NCBI RefSeq assembly: GCF_002284565.1
Contig: NZ_NPKI01000015.1
Coordinates: 744,001 to 808,000, forward strand
Origin: Mesorhizobium mediterraneum
GTDB taxonomy: Bacteria > Pseudomonadota > Alphaproteobacteria > Rhizobiales > Rhizobiaceae
DNA length: 64,000 nucleotides
Reading direction: 5' to 3'
The notes under the pieces were generated by a model. It saw only the letters and a program-made list of their open reading frames with translations, was not told where the DNA came from and searched no databases. Each line of letters begins with the position of its first letter. The first letter of the stretch is position 1. A program made the translations under genes and the position numbers. This document shows positions 10,187 to 18,764 of the stretch, in pieces.

Positions 10187-10339
10187 ATGGCGCTGGCGGT
10201 CTCAGGATATTCCGGCACGCCCCTTCCGGCCAAGCTCGGCCTGAAGGACGAGATGATTGCGGCCTTCATCGCGAAGGTGTCCGCCGTGAACGGGATCTGG
10301 TCCGGGCTGAAGCTCGTCATCCGAAAGGACCTGAGGTAA
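10187..10339 (+). pseudogene. In-frame 50-codon relic of a DUF3052-like gene
   Basis: ATG at 10187, 2 nt after sdhA, opens [20 protein letters not shown] and closes with [14 protein letters not shown]. From memory, the first part matches the start (GYSGTPLAKKLGI) and the last part the end (KVCAVDxxWSGLKFVxR) of a family of about 130-150 residues labelled DUF3052. Here about 90 central codons are missing and the frame is intact. The stop overlaps the sdhB start (TAATG), so the relic may still serve translational coupling to sdhB. It could also be expressed as a short peptide. Confidence 0.65.
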
Positions 10340-11118
10340 TGGTCGAACTGACGCTTCCGAAAAACTCGAAGATCAAGGCCGGAAAAACCTGGCCGAAGCC
10401 GGAGAATGCTACCAATCTGCGCGAATACCGCATCTACCGCTGGTCGCCGGACGATGACGAAAACCCGCGCATGGACACTTATTTCGTCGATATGGACGAT
10501 TGCGGTCCGATGGTGCTCGACGCGCTGCTCTGGATCAAGAACAAGATCGACCCGACGCTGACCTTGCGCCGCTCCTGCCGCGAAGGCATTTGCGGCTCCT
10601 GCGCCATGAACATCGACGGCTCCAACACGCTCGCCTGCACCAAGGGCTGCGACGACATCTCCGGCGCGATCAAGGTCTATCCGCTGCCGCATATGCAGGT
10701 GGTCAAGGATCTGGTGCCCGACCTCACCAATTTCTACGCCCAGCACGCCTCGATCGAACCGTGGCTGAAAACTGTGTCGCCCGAGCCGGCCAAGGAATGG
10801 CTGCAGAGCCATGAGGACCGCGAAAAGCTCGACGGGCTCTACGAGTGCATCCTTTGCGCCTGCTGCTCGACCTCCTGTCCGAGCTACTGGTGGAACGGCG
10901 ACCGCTATCTCGGGCCGGCGACACTGCTTCAGGCCTATCGCTGGCTGATCGATTCCCGGGACGAGGCTACGGGCGAACGGCTCGACAATCTCGAAGACCC
11001 GTTCCGGCTCTATCGCTGCCACACCATCATGAACTGCGCCCAGACCTGCCCCAAGGGGCTCAACCCGGCCAAGGCGATCGCCGAGATCAAGAAGATGATG
11101 GTGGAGAGAAGGGTGTAG
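10339..11118 (+). CDS. sdhB: Succinate dehydrogenase iron-sulfur subunit
   Basis: Carries the electron relay of complex II; 259 residues. The 2Fe-2S ligands are in [16 protein letters not shown] and the later LACT. The 4Fe-4S and 3Fe-4S ligands are in [16 protein letters not shown] and [20 protein letters not shown]. The ATG overlaps the stop of the upstream relic by one base, suggesting coupled translation. The extended N-terminus [20 protein letters not shown] is usual in rhizobia. A palindromic element lies 44 nt downstream. Confidence 0.97.
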   Translation: MVELTLPKNSKIKAGKTWPKPENATNLREYRIYRWSPDDDENPRMDTYFVDMDDCGPMVLDALLWIKNKIDPTLTLRRSCREGICGSCAMNIDGSNTLACTKGCDDISGAIKVYPLPHMQVVKDLVPDLTNFYAQHASIEPWLKTVSPEPAKEWLQSHEDREKLDGLYECILCACCSTSCPSYWWNGDRYLGPATLLQAYRWLIDSRDEATGERLDNLEDPFRLYRCHTIMNCAQTCPKGLNPAKAIAEIKKMMVERRV

Positions 11119-11162
11119 ACGGACGGGTGCCGTCGAGATCGTGTCGTCTGTAGCGATCCTTC

Positions 11163-11322
11163 GCGCCCCCCTCTGTCCTGCCGGACATCTCCCCCACGAG
11201 GGGGGAGATCGGCCGTCACGCCGACTTTCGCCAATCATCAGCGTTGCAGAAGTGAGCAGAGCGCTGAAGCTGTCAATCTCCCCCCAAGTGGGGGAGATGT
11301 CCGGCAGGACAGAGGGGGGCGC
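11163..11322. repeat. Palindromic intergenic element R2 with perfect 32-nt terminal arms
   Basis: The arms at 11163-11194 and 11291-11322 are exact reverse complements. The outer part is GCGCCCCCCTCTGTCCTGCC and the inner part GGACATCTCCCC. Each arm is extended inward by a small GC hairpin around CCCCCACGAGGGGGG or CCCCCCAAGTGGGGG. The roughly 96-nt core is not similar to the core of the related copy at 56.6 kb beyond short patches. No transposase is present; a non-autonomous, MITE-like or RNA-structure element is possible. It fills the sdhB-yceH gap. Confidence 0.85.
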
Positions 11323-11354
11323 TGTCCCGCCAGCTTCAAAAGGATAGCCGATCT

Positions 11355-11999
11355 ATGACTGACTCTGACTTTCCCATCCTTTCTCCCGTCGAAGCGCGCG
11401 TGCTCGGTTGTCTGATCGAAAAGAAGGAGCTGACACCTGATATCTACCCGCTGACGCTCAATGCAGCACTTGCCGCTGCCAACCAGAAGACGGCGCGCGA
11501 GCCGGTGATGTCGGTCGAGCTTGGCGAAGTAAGACGAGCGCTTGGCCAGCTGGAGCACAAGGGCCTGGTCAGGCAGGTCTTTGCCTCGCGCGTCGAGCGC
11601 CACGAACATATCGTCGCGCAGCGCTTTTCGCTGACCTCGGCGCAGATCGCGCTGCTTGGCCTGCTGTTGCTGCGCGGTCCGCAGACCGCTTATGAATTGC
11701 TGGCGCGGAGCGAGCGCATGGCGCGGTTACCCTCCATCGACGAGCTTCGCAGCAATCTCGACCTGTTGATCGGCCGCAAGCCGCCGCTCGTTCAGCAGAT
11801 CGATCGTGGACCCGGCCAGCGTGAGGACCGCTATGTGCATCTCTTGAGCGGAGTGCCGCAGATTGCAGCCGTCGCCTCACGTCCGGCGCAATCAGCCACC
11901 TCGTCAGCCTCCGATCTCGAGGCGCGAATGCAAGCTCTCGAGGAGGAGGTCGCGACGCTGCGCGCGCGCATCGACGCGCTGACTGGCGAAGGACAGTAG
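11355..11999 (+). CDS. YceH family (DUF480/UPF0502) winged-helix protein
   Basis: A 214-residue protein with two winged-helix units, recognised from LSPVEARVLGCLIEKKELTP, YPLTLNAALAAANQKTAREP and QLEHKGLVRQV in the first half and LLLLRGPQTAYELLARSERM in the second. The last 40 residues (LEARMQALEEEVATLRARID) form a short coiled coil. The family is widespread but its biochemical role is not settled. AAAGGA precedes the ATG. It stands alone between two palindromic elements. Confidence 0.85.
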   Translation: MTDSDFPILSPVEARVLGCLIEKKELTPDIYPLTLNAALAAANQKTAREPVMSVELGEVRRALGQLEHKGLVRQVFASRVERHEHIVAQRFSLTSAQIALLGLLLLRGPQTAYELLARSERMARLPSIDELRSNLDLLIGRKPPLVQQIDRGPGQREDRYVHLLSGVPQIAAVASRPAQSATSSASDLEARMQALEEEVATLRARIDALTGEGQ

Positions 12000-12066
12000 C
12001 GCAGTAGGCTCAATTGTGTTTCCAGATTGAATTTGCCCTCACGCTTACCTTCGAGGCGTTGGCGCT

Positions 12067-12238
12067 GCCCCTCACCCGCCTGCCGGCGACCTCTCCCCGT
12101 ATAGTGACGGGGAGAGGGACGCTCTGATCGACGGTTTCGCCACATAGTCAGCGTTGCAACAAGGGCGCCGCGGCTGCGGCCCGCCTCTTTCTCCCCGTCA
12201 CTATACGGGGAGAAATGCCCGGCAGGGCAATGAGGGGC
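12067..12238. repeat. Palindromic intergenic element R3
   Basis: The left arm runs GCCCCTCA ... CTGCCGGCGACCTCTCCCCG and carries the inner dyad CCCCGTATAGTGACGGGG. The right arm carries CCCCGTCACTATACGGGG and then GCCCGGCAGGGCAATGAGGGGC. The two inner dyads are reverse complements of each other. The element takes up most of the 310-nt gap between yceH and osmC. No gene is seen in that gap. Confidence 0.8.
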
Positions 12239-12309
12239 GGAGCCGACGTCAACAATTGATGGTCTCCAACCCAAGCTGGAGGAGACGGTCACATGTGGGA
12301 AGCGGCCGC

Positions 12310-12735
12310 TCAGCCGAGCTTGGCGTCGAGCGACACGTTTATGGCGCCGAGCGCCTTCGATACCGGACACCCGGCCTTGGCCTGTTCGGCCAACTCCTTG
12401 AACTTGGCGGCATCGATGCCCGGCACCTTGCCGACCACCGTGAGAGCGCTGCCTGTGATCCCCGTGCCGGGAATCAGCGTCACCACCGCCTTGGCGTCGA
12501 GTTCGTCGGCGGGGGTGCCGTTCTCGGCCAGGAAGTGAGAGAACTGCATGGCGAAGCAGCCGGCATGCGCCGCAGCGATCAACTCCTCCGGATTGGTGCC
12601 GGACTTGCCGCTCTCGTCCTCGAAACGTGCCTTGAACGAATAGGGCGTGCCCTTCAGGGTCCCGCTCTGGGTGTCGAGCGTGCCCTTGCCCTCCTTCAGA
12701 TTGCCTTTCCAGACGGCGTTTGCGGTGCGGTCCAT
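12310..12735 (-). CDS. osmC: OsmC-family peroxidase
   Basis: Thiol peroxidase that reduces organic hydroperoxides; 141 residues, usual length. The start MDRTANAVWKGNLKEGKGTL is typical of OsmC. The two redox cysteines are visible in HAGCFAMQFSHFL (peroxidatic) and AKAGCPVSKAL (resolving). The start at 12735 has AAGGAG upstream; a longer open frame to 12981 is low-complexity read-through and not part of the gene. Upstream lies a divergent gene pair for a small membrane protein and a YCII protein. Confidence 0.92.
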   Translation of the reverse strand: MDRTANAVWKGNLKEGKGTLDTQSGTLKGTPYSFKARFEDESGKSGTNPEELIAAAHAGCFAMQFSHFLAENGTPADELDAKAVVTLIPGTGITGSALTVVGKVPGIDAAKFKELAEQAKAGCPVSKALGAINVSLDAKLG

Positions 12736-12959
12736 GAAATTCTCCTTGATTGTCCGGATTGCGCCGGCCCGGCGCCAGCGTTCTTCAAGACTATAGCGCG
12801 GGCGCGGGCGAAGACCACCGCGCTCTTTGCGCAGTCGCGCAAAATTGGCGGCGGCGGCTGAATTTTTCTTGAAAAAAAACACGTGCAAGAATGTCGACTT
12901 CGATCGGCCTCGACCGTCCTGCGGGCGGTCACGGATTTCGCGGCCGGATGGAGGTTCAC

Positions 12960-13184
12960 ATGGATGGCTTGTTTTTTGCACTGTGGAAGGGCTCGGGCCG
13001 CAAGCCCAAACGACGGGAAGATTACGGGCTACATCCGCCGCCTTCCGGTTTCGGCCGGCTTCTGGCGGCGGTTGCCATCATCGGGGTCGCGGCAAGCGTT
13101 CTCGATCACATGGCGGCACGCAAAGGCGCCGCTGACGCCGTGGCCGCATCCTATGGTTCGTCACCACAAGGGAGCTGGAAATGA
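12960..13184 (+). CDS. Small single-pass membrane protein coupled to YCII gene
   Basis: A 74-residue protein (MDGLFFALWKGSGRKPKRRE...) with a basic N-terminal part and one hydrophobic segment, FGRLLAAVAIIGVAASVLDH. GGAGG lies 5 nt before the ATG, which decides the start. Its stop overlaps the next ATG (ATGA), so it is probably translated together with the YCII gene. I recognise no family. The strong ribosome site and the overlap argue that it is real. Confidence 0.6.
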   Translation: MDGLFFALWKGSGRKPKRREDYGLHPPPSGFGRLLAAVAIIGVAASVLDHMAARKGAADAVAASYGSSPQGSWK

Positions 13185-13537
13185 AATATGTCCTGCTGGT
13201 CTACGGTGAGGAAAAAGACCTCTACGCGCTCACTCCGGAGGGATCGGCAAAGCTCGACGCCGATTCGCTGGCCTATGACAGGTCATTGGATCAGCAAGGC
13301 AAGCTGATCATCGCGCAGGCGCTGCAATCGGTGAAGACCTCAAAGACCGTGCGCCGGCGCAAGGGCAAGCGGCTGATCACCGATGGCCCTTTCGCCGAGA
13401 CCAAGGAGCAATTGCTCGGCTTCGTCATGATCGAGGCCGGGGACATCGACGAGGCGCTGGAGATTGCCGGCGGCATTCCGCTGGCGGAAATCGGCACGAT
13501 CGAGGTCAGGGCGATCTACGAGGTGCCGGGGTCCTAG
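13181..13537 (+). CDS. YCII-related (DGPF) protein
   Basis: A 118-residue protein of the YCII/DGPF type: MKYVLLVYGEEKDL at the start and RLITDGPFAETKEQLLGF in the middle, then a region typical of the fold (IEAGDIDEALEIAGGIPLAE). Such proteins often stand beside ECF sigma factors; none is visible here. The start overlaps the upstream small membrane protein gene by 4 nt. The biochemical role of the family is unclear. Confidence 0.88.
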   Translation: MKYVLLVYGEEKDLYALTPEGSAKLDADSLAYDRSLDQQGKLIIAQALQSVKTSKTVRRRKGKRLITDGPFAETKEQLLGFVMIEAGDIDEALEIAGGIPLAEIGTIEVRAIYEVPGS

Positions 13538-13654
13538 ACAACCATCTGCCCCCGGCGGTGCCGCCCTGACCCGGATTCTTCTGCCGGCGCAACTTTTGCG
13601 TGTTGAAGCGGGACAGCACTTCTCCTATCGTCGCTGCGGTTGGGGGATTTCTGC

Positions 13655-14182
13655 ATGCCGTTCTTGATTGCTATCCTTGGCGTGTTGGGCGCGGCAGCAT
13701 TCTGGTGGTACCGGATGAAGGCTATGAACGATGCGGCGCGCGAGGTCGCGGACGTCGTCGGGCGGGTGCAAGGGAACATTCGGCGCAAGAGACTGCGTAA
13801 CCAGGCGGCGCTCTCACCGCTGACGGCGATCGACGATCCGGTCGTGGCGGCCGCGACGCTGATCACTGCGATCGTCTCCGAGAACGGCCCTGTCCTGCCG
13901 CAGCGCGAAGCTGCCATTCGATCGGTGATTTCGGAGATTGCGGACGAGAAGAAGACCGATGAGGCTGTGGTCTATGCCAAATGGGCGGCGTCACAGATCG
14001 ACGATGCCACGATCGTCATCGACAAGCTGGCGCCATTTCTGCGCGAGCGCCTGGATGTGACTGAGCGAAACGATTTGCTGCAGATGATGAACCGCGCAGC
14101 GCAGGCTGGTGAGCAGCCCCTGCAGATATCCGATCAGCGGATGCTGCGGCTGCGCCAGAAGCTGGGCTTCGAAGTCAACTGA
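13655..14182 (+). CDS. Membrane-anchored TerB-like helical protein
   Basis: A 175-residue protein with an N-terminal anchor (MPFLIAILGVLGAAAFWWYR) and a helical cytoplasmic part. The stretch AATLITAIVSENGPVLPQRE ... VISEIADEKKTDE ... LLQMMNRAAQAGE resembles the TerB/DjlA helical fold, in which an acidic pair usually binds metal. The ATG at 13655 has GGGGGA upstream. The TerB assignment is by pattern only. Neighbours (YCII, ubiH) give no functional hint. Confidence 0.6.
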   Translation: MPFLIAILGVLGAAAFWWYRMKAMNDAAREVADVVGRVQGNIRRKRLRNQAALSPLTAIDDPVVAAATLITAIVSENGPVLPQREAAIRSVISEIADEKKTDEAVVYAKWAASQIDDATIVIDKLAPFLRERLDVTERNDLLQMMNRAAQAGEQPLQISDQRMLRLRQKLGFEVN

Positions 14183-14228
14183 ACGAAATTGCCTGATGCT
14201 CAATATGGTTTGCCGCCCCTTCCGGGCG

Positions 14229-15491
14229 CTAGATCGCCTCGCCCTTGAGCAGTTTCGGTGTGTCGCCGGACAGTCCGGACGCCTGGCGGATAAAGAAATC
14301 CTTCAGCCGCGGCATGCGTTCGACGAGGCCGAGGCCGACGTCGCGGACGGCGCGCAGCGGGCCGATGTCATTGGAAAACAGCCGGTTCAGGACATCGGTG
14401 GTGATGCCCATTTGCAGCGTGTCGAAGCGCCGCCACTGCTGGTAGCGTTCGAGAACGTCGAGCGCGCCAATATCCTGGCCGAGCCGGTCGGCCTCGACCA
14501 CCACTTCAGCCAGTGCCGCCACGTCCTTGAAGCCGAGATTGAGGCCCTGGCCGGCGATTGGATGGATGCCATGGGCGGCGTCGCCGGCGAGCGCAATACG
14601 CGGCGCGACGAAGGCGCGGGCAAGCGTCAGGCCGAGCGGCCAAGCGCGTGGCTTGTCGGCGACATGGATTTCGCCGAGCTTTAGGCCAAAGCGCTGTTCC
14701 AGCTCATGCTCGAAGACGAGATCGTCGCCGGCGACCAGTTTTTCGGCATCTTCCGAGCGCTCGACCCAGACGATCGACGAGCGGTTGGTCCCGTCCTTGT
14801 CCGGCTTGAGCGGCAGCGTGGCGAAGGGGCCGGCCGGCAAGAAGTGCTCCTCGGCGCGGCCATTGTGGGGCCGTTCATGCGCGACGGTGCAGACGATGCC
14901 GGACTGGCCATACTCCCATTTCACCGTCTTGATGCCGGCCATGTCGCGCAGCTTCGAGTTGACGCCGTCGGCAGCGATCAGCAGCCGCGCCTTCAGCGTC
15001 GCGCCGTCGGCAAGATGCACGGTGATACCGGCGCCGTTGACGTCGAAGGCACTGACTGCGACGCCTTCGATGATGTCGATGCCGAGTTTTTCAGCGCGCC
15101 GGCGCAAGGCGCCGTTCAAATCCCTGTTGGCGACCATATGCGCAAAGGCTTCGCCGGGTGCGACTTCGCCATCGAAGGTGAGAAACACCGGGCGCACCGG
15201 ATCGGAAGTGCGCGAATCGGTGACGATCATTTCGGTGATCGCCTGCGCCTCCGGCGCGATTTCGGCCCAGACGCCGAGCTGGTCGAGCATGCGGCAAGCG
15301 GCAGCGGCGATGGCCGAGGCGCGGCCGTCCTTTTGCCAGACGCCGGCGGGCGCGGCGTCGACGACAGCGACGGCGAGGCTCGGCCGCGCCTGTTTCAACG
15401 ACACGGCGGCGGCAAGGCCGACGTAGCCGGCGCCGGCAACCAGAATGTCGAGCGAAGTTCGGTTTTTTGCATCCGCCTTGCGGTCCACCAT
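14229..15491 (-). CDS. ubiH: UbiH-family FAD-dependent monooxygenase (ubiquinone biosynthesis)
   Basis: Flavoprotein hydroxylase expected to hydroxylate the ubiquinone ring; 420 residues. It shows the N-terminal FAD fold (ILVAGAGYVGLAAAVSL), the central DG motif (LLIAADGVNSKLRDMAG) and the second FAD motif (LAGDAAHGIHPIAGQGLNLG). The start at 15491 has GGAAAGGAA upstream. Which ring position it acts on (UbiH, UbiF, UbiI or UbiL-like) cannot be decided from sequence alone. It is divergent from tesB across 121 nt. Confidence 0.87.
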   Translation of the reverse strand: MVDRKADAKNRTSLDILVAGAGYVGLAAAVSLKQARPSLAVAVVDAAPAGVWQKDGRASAIAAAACRMLDQLGVWAEIAPEAQAITEMIVTDSRTSDPVRPVFLTFDGEVAPGEAFAHMVANRDLNGALRRRAEKLGIDIIEGVAVSAFDVNGAGITVHLADGATLKARLLIAADGVNSKLRDMAGIKTVKWEYGQSGIVCTVAHERPHNGRAEEHFLPAGPFATLPLKPDKDGTNRSSIVWVERSEDAEKLVAGDDLVFEHELEQRFGLKLGEIHVADKPRAWPLGLTLARAFVAPRIALAGDAAHGIHPIAGQGLNLGFKDVAALAEVVVEADRLGQDIGALDVLERYQQWRRFDTLQMGITTDVLNRLFSNDIGPLRAVRDVGLGLVERMPRLKDFFIRQASGLSGDTPKLLKGEAI

Positions 15492-15612
15492 GGCAAATTC
15501 CTTTCCGGCCAAATTTCTTTCCGGCCTTGACTGCCCGTCATTCCTGTCGGAAACCGCCATAACACTTCTGCGGCTGGACGAAGTTCGAAATCAAAACGAC
15601 AGGGCGCGAAAC

Positions 15613-16488
15613 ATGACGGCGGCCATGGACGAGCTTCTCAGCATTCTCGACCTCGAGCAGCTGGAACACAACCTGTACCGTGGTCGCAGCCCCAAGCTCG
15701 ACTGGCAGCGTATCTTCGGCGGCCAGACCATCGCCCAGGCGCTGGTCGCCGCCCAGCGAACGGTGGAGCCCGAACGCCACGTGCATTCGCTGCATGGCTA
15801 TTTCATGCGGCCCGGCGACACCAAGGTGCCGATCATCTACCAGGTCGACCGCATCCGCGATGGCGGCTCCTTCACCACGCGGCGTGTCGTGGCGGTCCAG
15901 CACGGCCAGGCGATCTTTTCGCTGGAAGCCTCGTTCCAGCAGGACGAAGTCGGGCTCGAGCATCAGGTGCCGATGCCGCAGGACGTGCCGGCGCCCGACA
16001 CATTGCTGTCGCAGCGCGAATTGATCGGCAAGTTCGGCGAGGCCGTCCCAGACGGCATCAGGCGCTACTGGGAGCGTGACCGGCCGATCGAGATGAAACC
16101 GGTGATGCTGGAGCATTACACCAGCCGGGAAAAGCTGGAGCCGAAGCAGAACATCTGGATCCGCACGACCGGTCCGGTTCCGGCCGATCGCGCCACGCAG
16201 GCGGCCGTGCTTGCCTATCTTTCCGATATGACGCTGCTCGACACCTCGACCTTTGCGCATGGCCGCGCCATTTTCGACAGCGACATCCAGGCGGCGAGCC
16301 TCGATCACGCAATGTGGTTTCACCGCAGCCATCCGCTCGACGACTGGATGCTCTACACGCAGGACAGCCCGTCGACGCAAGGGTCGCGGGGGTTCACCCG
16401 CGGGTCGCTGTTTGCCCGCGACGGCACGCTGATCGCCTCGGTTGCCCAGGAAGGCCTCATCAGGCTGAAGCGGTCGCCTGCCGAATAG
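15613..16488 (+). CDS. tesB: Acyl-CoA thioesterase II
   Basis: Hydrolyses medium- and long-chain acyl-CoA; 291 residues with the double hot-dog fold. Landmarks are LYRGRSPKLDWQRIFGGQTI, VHSLHGYFMRPGD and DGGSFTTRRVVAVQHGQAIF in the first half. The second half has the catalytic set: Asp in AYLSDMTLLD, Thr/Ser in FHRSHPLDDWMLYTQ, Gln in IASVAQEGLIR. The ATG at 15613 starts MTAAMDELLSILDLEQLEHN, normal for the family; the longer upstream frame is not. A short AGGG ribosome site precedes it. Confidence 0.95.
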   Translation: MTAAMDELLSILDLEQLEHNLYRGRSPKLDWQRIFGGQTIAQALVAAQRTVEPERHVHSLHGYFMRPGDTKVPIIYQVDRIRDGGSFTTRRVVAVQHGQAIFSLEASFQQDEVGLEHQVPMPQDVPAPDTLLSQRELIGKFGEAVPDGIRRYWERDRPIEMKPVMLEHYTSREKLEPKQNIWIRTTGPVPADRATQAAVLAYLSDMTLLDTSTFAHGRAIFDSDIQAASLDHAMWFHRSHPLDDWMLYTQDSPSTQGSRGFTRGSLFARDGTLIASVAQEGLIRLKRSPAE

Positions 16489-16575
16489 GCAAATTTCCAA
16501 AATTGCCTACTTTTTAATCAGCTGCGCTGCCGCGACTATGAACAGTCAGCCGACAAACCTTCCCCAATTCCTTAT

Positions 16576-16590
16576 TTAACAACAGGTTAA
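16576..16590. promoter_or_regulatory. Candidate CtrA-binding site before glnK
   Basis: TTAACAACAGGTTAA is an exact TTAA-N7-TTAA match, 118 nt upstream of glnK and 18 nt upstream of the -24 element. Just before it is CCCCAATTCCTTAT, a stretch also found before the CtrA-type box of ftsK. This suggests a link of nitrogen regulation with the cell cycle, but the function is inferred. Confidence 0.5.
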
Positions 16591-16607
16591 CACCCTGCTT
16601 CGGCAAT

Positions 16608-16623
16608 TGGCACGGAGCTTGAA
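16608..16623 (+). promoter_or_regulatory. Probable sigma-54 promoter of glnK-amtB
   Basis: TTGGCACGGAGCTTGAAT matches the -24/-12 pattern TGGCAC-N5-TTGC except that GA replaces the GC of the -12 element. The GG and GA lie at the required spacing. It is 86 nt upstream of glnK. NtrC/sigma-54 control of glnK-amtB is well established in proteobacteria. No clear NtrC half-sites were recognised by eye. Confidence 0.5.
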
Positions 16624-16702
16624 TCCTAGCGGGCACTCTCCGGCTCTCATGGGGATCGGCGAAGTCGTATAAACGCGGGGGACCCGCAACAGCAAAGGGT
16701 GA

Positions 16703-17047
<345 letters not shown>

Positions 17048-17078
17048 GCTGCGGACACGTATTCCAATGGAGAGTTCA

Positions 17079-18506
17079 ATGAATATTCCTTCTACTTTGA
17101 AGTCCGCGGCGCGCACCGCGCTGCTGGGCGCGTTCACACTTGGAGCCTTAGGCACGATTGCCGCATTTGCGCAGGAAGCAGCTCCGGCCGCACCGGCAGC
17201 GCCAGCGGTGCCGGCCTTTACCGTCGACAAGGGCGACACGACGTGGATGATGATTTCCACCATTCTGGTGCTGTTGATGACCATTCCCGGCCTTGCACTT
17301 TTCTACGGCGGCCTGGTTCGCGCCAAGAATATGCTGTCGGTGCTGATGCAGGTTTTCACCATCACCAGCGTGGTCATGATCGTCTGGGTTTTCTACGGCT
17401 ACAGCCTTGCCTTCACCCCCGGCAATGCCTTCATCGGCGGCCTTTCCAAGATGTTTCTCGCCGGCGTCGACGTGACGACGCTGTCGGAAACCTTCACCAA
17501 GGGCGTCGCCATTCCTGAGCTGGTGTTCGTCATCTTCCAGATGAGCTTCGCCTGCATCACGCCCGCCCTGATCGTCGGCGCCTTCGCCGAACGCATCAAG
17601 TTCTCCGCCGTGATCCTTTTCACCATCCTCTGGGTCACGTTCGTCTACTTCCCGATCGCGCATATGGTCTGGTTCTGGGGTGGCCCGAGCGCTTATAGCG
17701 ACCCGTCAGGGCTCATCTTCAGCTTCGGCGCCATCGACTTCGCCGGCGGCACCGTCGTTCACATCAATGCGGGCATCGCCGGCCTTGTCGGCGCGCTGAT
17801 GGTCGGCAAGCGCATCGGCTACAACAAGGACGTCATGGCGCCGCACTCGATGACGTTGACCATGGTCGGCGCTTCGCTGCTGTGGGTCGGCTGGTTCGGT
17901 TTCAACGCCGGTTCGAACCTCGAAGCCAACGCCTACGCGGTGCTGGCGATGGTCAACACCTTCGTCGCCACAGCGGCGGCGGCCGTGACCTGGATCGTGC
18001 TTGAAACGCTGCTCCGCGGCAAAGCGTCCATGCTCGGCGCGGTTTCTGGCGCTGTTACCGGCCTTGTCGCCGTCACGCCCGCTGCCGGTTTTGCCGGACC
18101 GATGGGCGTCATCGTGCTCGGCATCGTCGCCACCTGCGTCTGCTACTTCTTCGTCTCGGTCGTGAAGAACAAGTTCGGCTACGACGATAGCCTTGATGTC
18201 TTCGGCATCCACTGCATCGGCGGCATCATCGGCGCGCTCGGCACCGGCATCCTGGTCAATCCCGCCCTTGGCGGCGCCGGCGTCGTCGATTATTCGACAG
18301 CCGACTTCGCCGCCGGCTATGCCGGCACGGCCACCCAGCTGTGGTCGCAGTTCAAGGGTGTCCTGGTAACCGTCCTGTGGTCGGGCATCGGCAGCGCGAT
18401 CCTCTACAAGATCGTCGATATGATCGTGGGCCTGCGTCCGACAGCCGATGCAGAACGTGAAGGGCTCGACCTCACCTCGCACGGCGAAGCGGCCTATCAC
18501 CCGTAA
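17079..18506 (+). CDS. amtB: Ammonium transporter
   Basis: Trimeric inner-membrane ammonium channel; 475 residues with an N-terminal signal (...GAFTLGALGTIAAFAQ) and eleven membrane helices. Diagnostic blocks are PGLALFYGGLVRAKNMLSVL, the DFAGGTVVHINAGIAGLVGA block with the first pore histidine, and FGIHCIGGIIGALGTG with the second. The start at 17079 is chosen over an ATG four codons earlier because GGAG lies 6 nt upstream. It forms an operon with glnK and ends at a strong terminator. Confidence 0.96.
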   Translation: MNIPSTLKSAARTALLGAFTLGALGTIAAFAQEAAPAAPAAPAVPAFTVDKGDTTWMMISTILVLLMTIPGLALFYGGLVRAKNMLSVLMQVFTITSVVMIVWVFYGYSLAFTPGNAFIGGLSKMFLAGVDVTTLSETFTKGVAIPELVFVIFQMSFACITPALIVGAFAERIKFSAVILFTILWVTFVYFPIAHMVWFWGGPSAYSDPSGLIFSFGAIDFAGGTVVHINAGIAGLVGALMVGKRIGYNKDVMAPHSMTLTMVGASLLWVGWFGFNAGSNLEANAYAVLAMVNTFVATAAAAVTWIVLETLLRGKASMLGAVSGAVTGLVAVTPAAGFAGPMGVIVLGIVATCVCYFFVSVVKNKFGYDDSLDVFGIHCIGGIIGALGTGILVNPALGGAGVVDYSTADFAAGYAGTATQLWSQFKGVLVTVLWSGIGSAILYKIVDMIVGLRPTADAEREGLDLTSHGEAAYHP

Positions 18507-18580
18507 GCCTTGTCTAGGGCGGCCTTGGCCGCCCCGCATCCTCCCATCCCGTCGTGACGCTCCAGAAGGGCTCACGCATT

Positions 18581-18611
18581 GAGGCCCGGAACGTTTCCGG
18601 GCCTCTTTTTT
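18581..18611 (+). terminator. Strong rho-independent terminator after amtB
   Basis: GAGGCCCGGAA, loop CGT, TTCCGGGCCTC form a perfect 11-bp stem followed by six T. It lies 74 nt after the amtB stop and closes the glnK-amtB operon. Confidence 0.92.
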
Positions 18612-18668
18612 GCGCGCAGATGCCGTGCCAGATACCCGCCGCAAGATACTTCCCCCAATCCCTTATAG

Positions 18669-18683
18669 TTAATGCTGCCTTAA
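18669..18683. promoter_or_regulatory. Candidate CtrA-binding site before ftsK
   Basis: TTAATGCTGCCTTAA is an exact TTAA-N7-TTAA site, 81 nt upstream of ftsK. It is preceded by CCCCAATCCCTTATAG, nearly the same stretch as before the glnK box. Control of cell-division genes by CtrA is established in Caulobacter and its relatives, which makes this site plausible. Confidence 0.62.
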
Positions 18684-18764
18684 CCTTCCCGCCGATAGTC
18701 TGGTGCCCGAATCTGCCGAGCTGCGCGCACGCGTCCGGCCGGGCAATGACAGACGGGGAAGAGC

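Noticed and set aside
11163..11322. R2 as a complete insertion sequence
   Set aside because: At 160 nt it has no transposase frame, and no target duplication could be seen by eye at its edges.
12154..12861. A 235-codon plus-strand frame opposite osmC
   Set aside because: It begins inside a palindromic repeat and runs antisense to osmC, which has both redox cysteines and a ribosome site.
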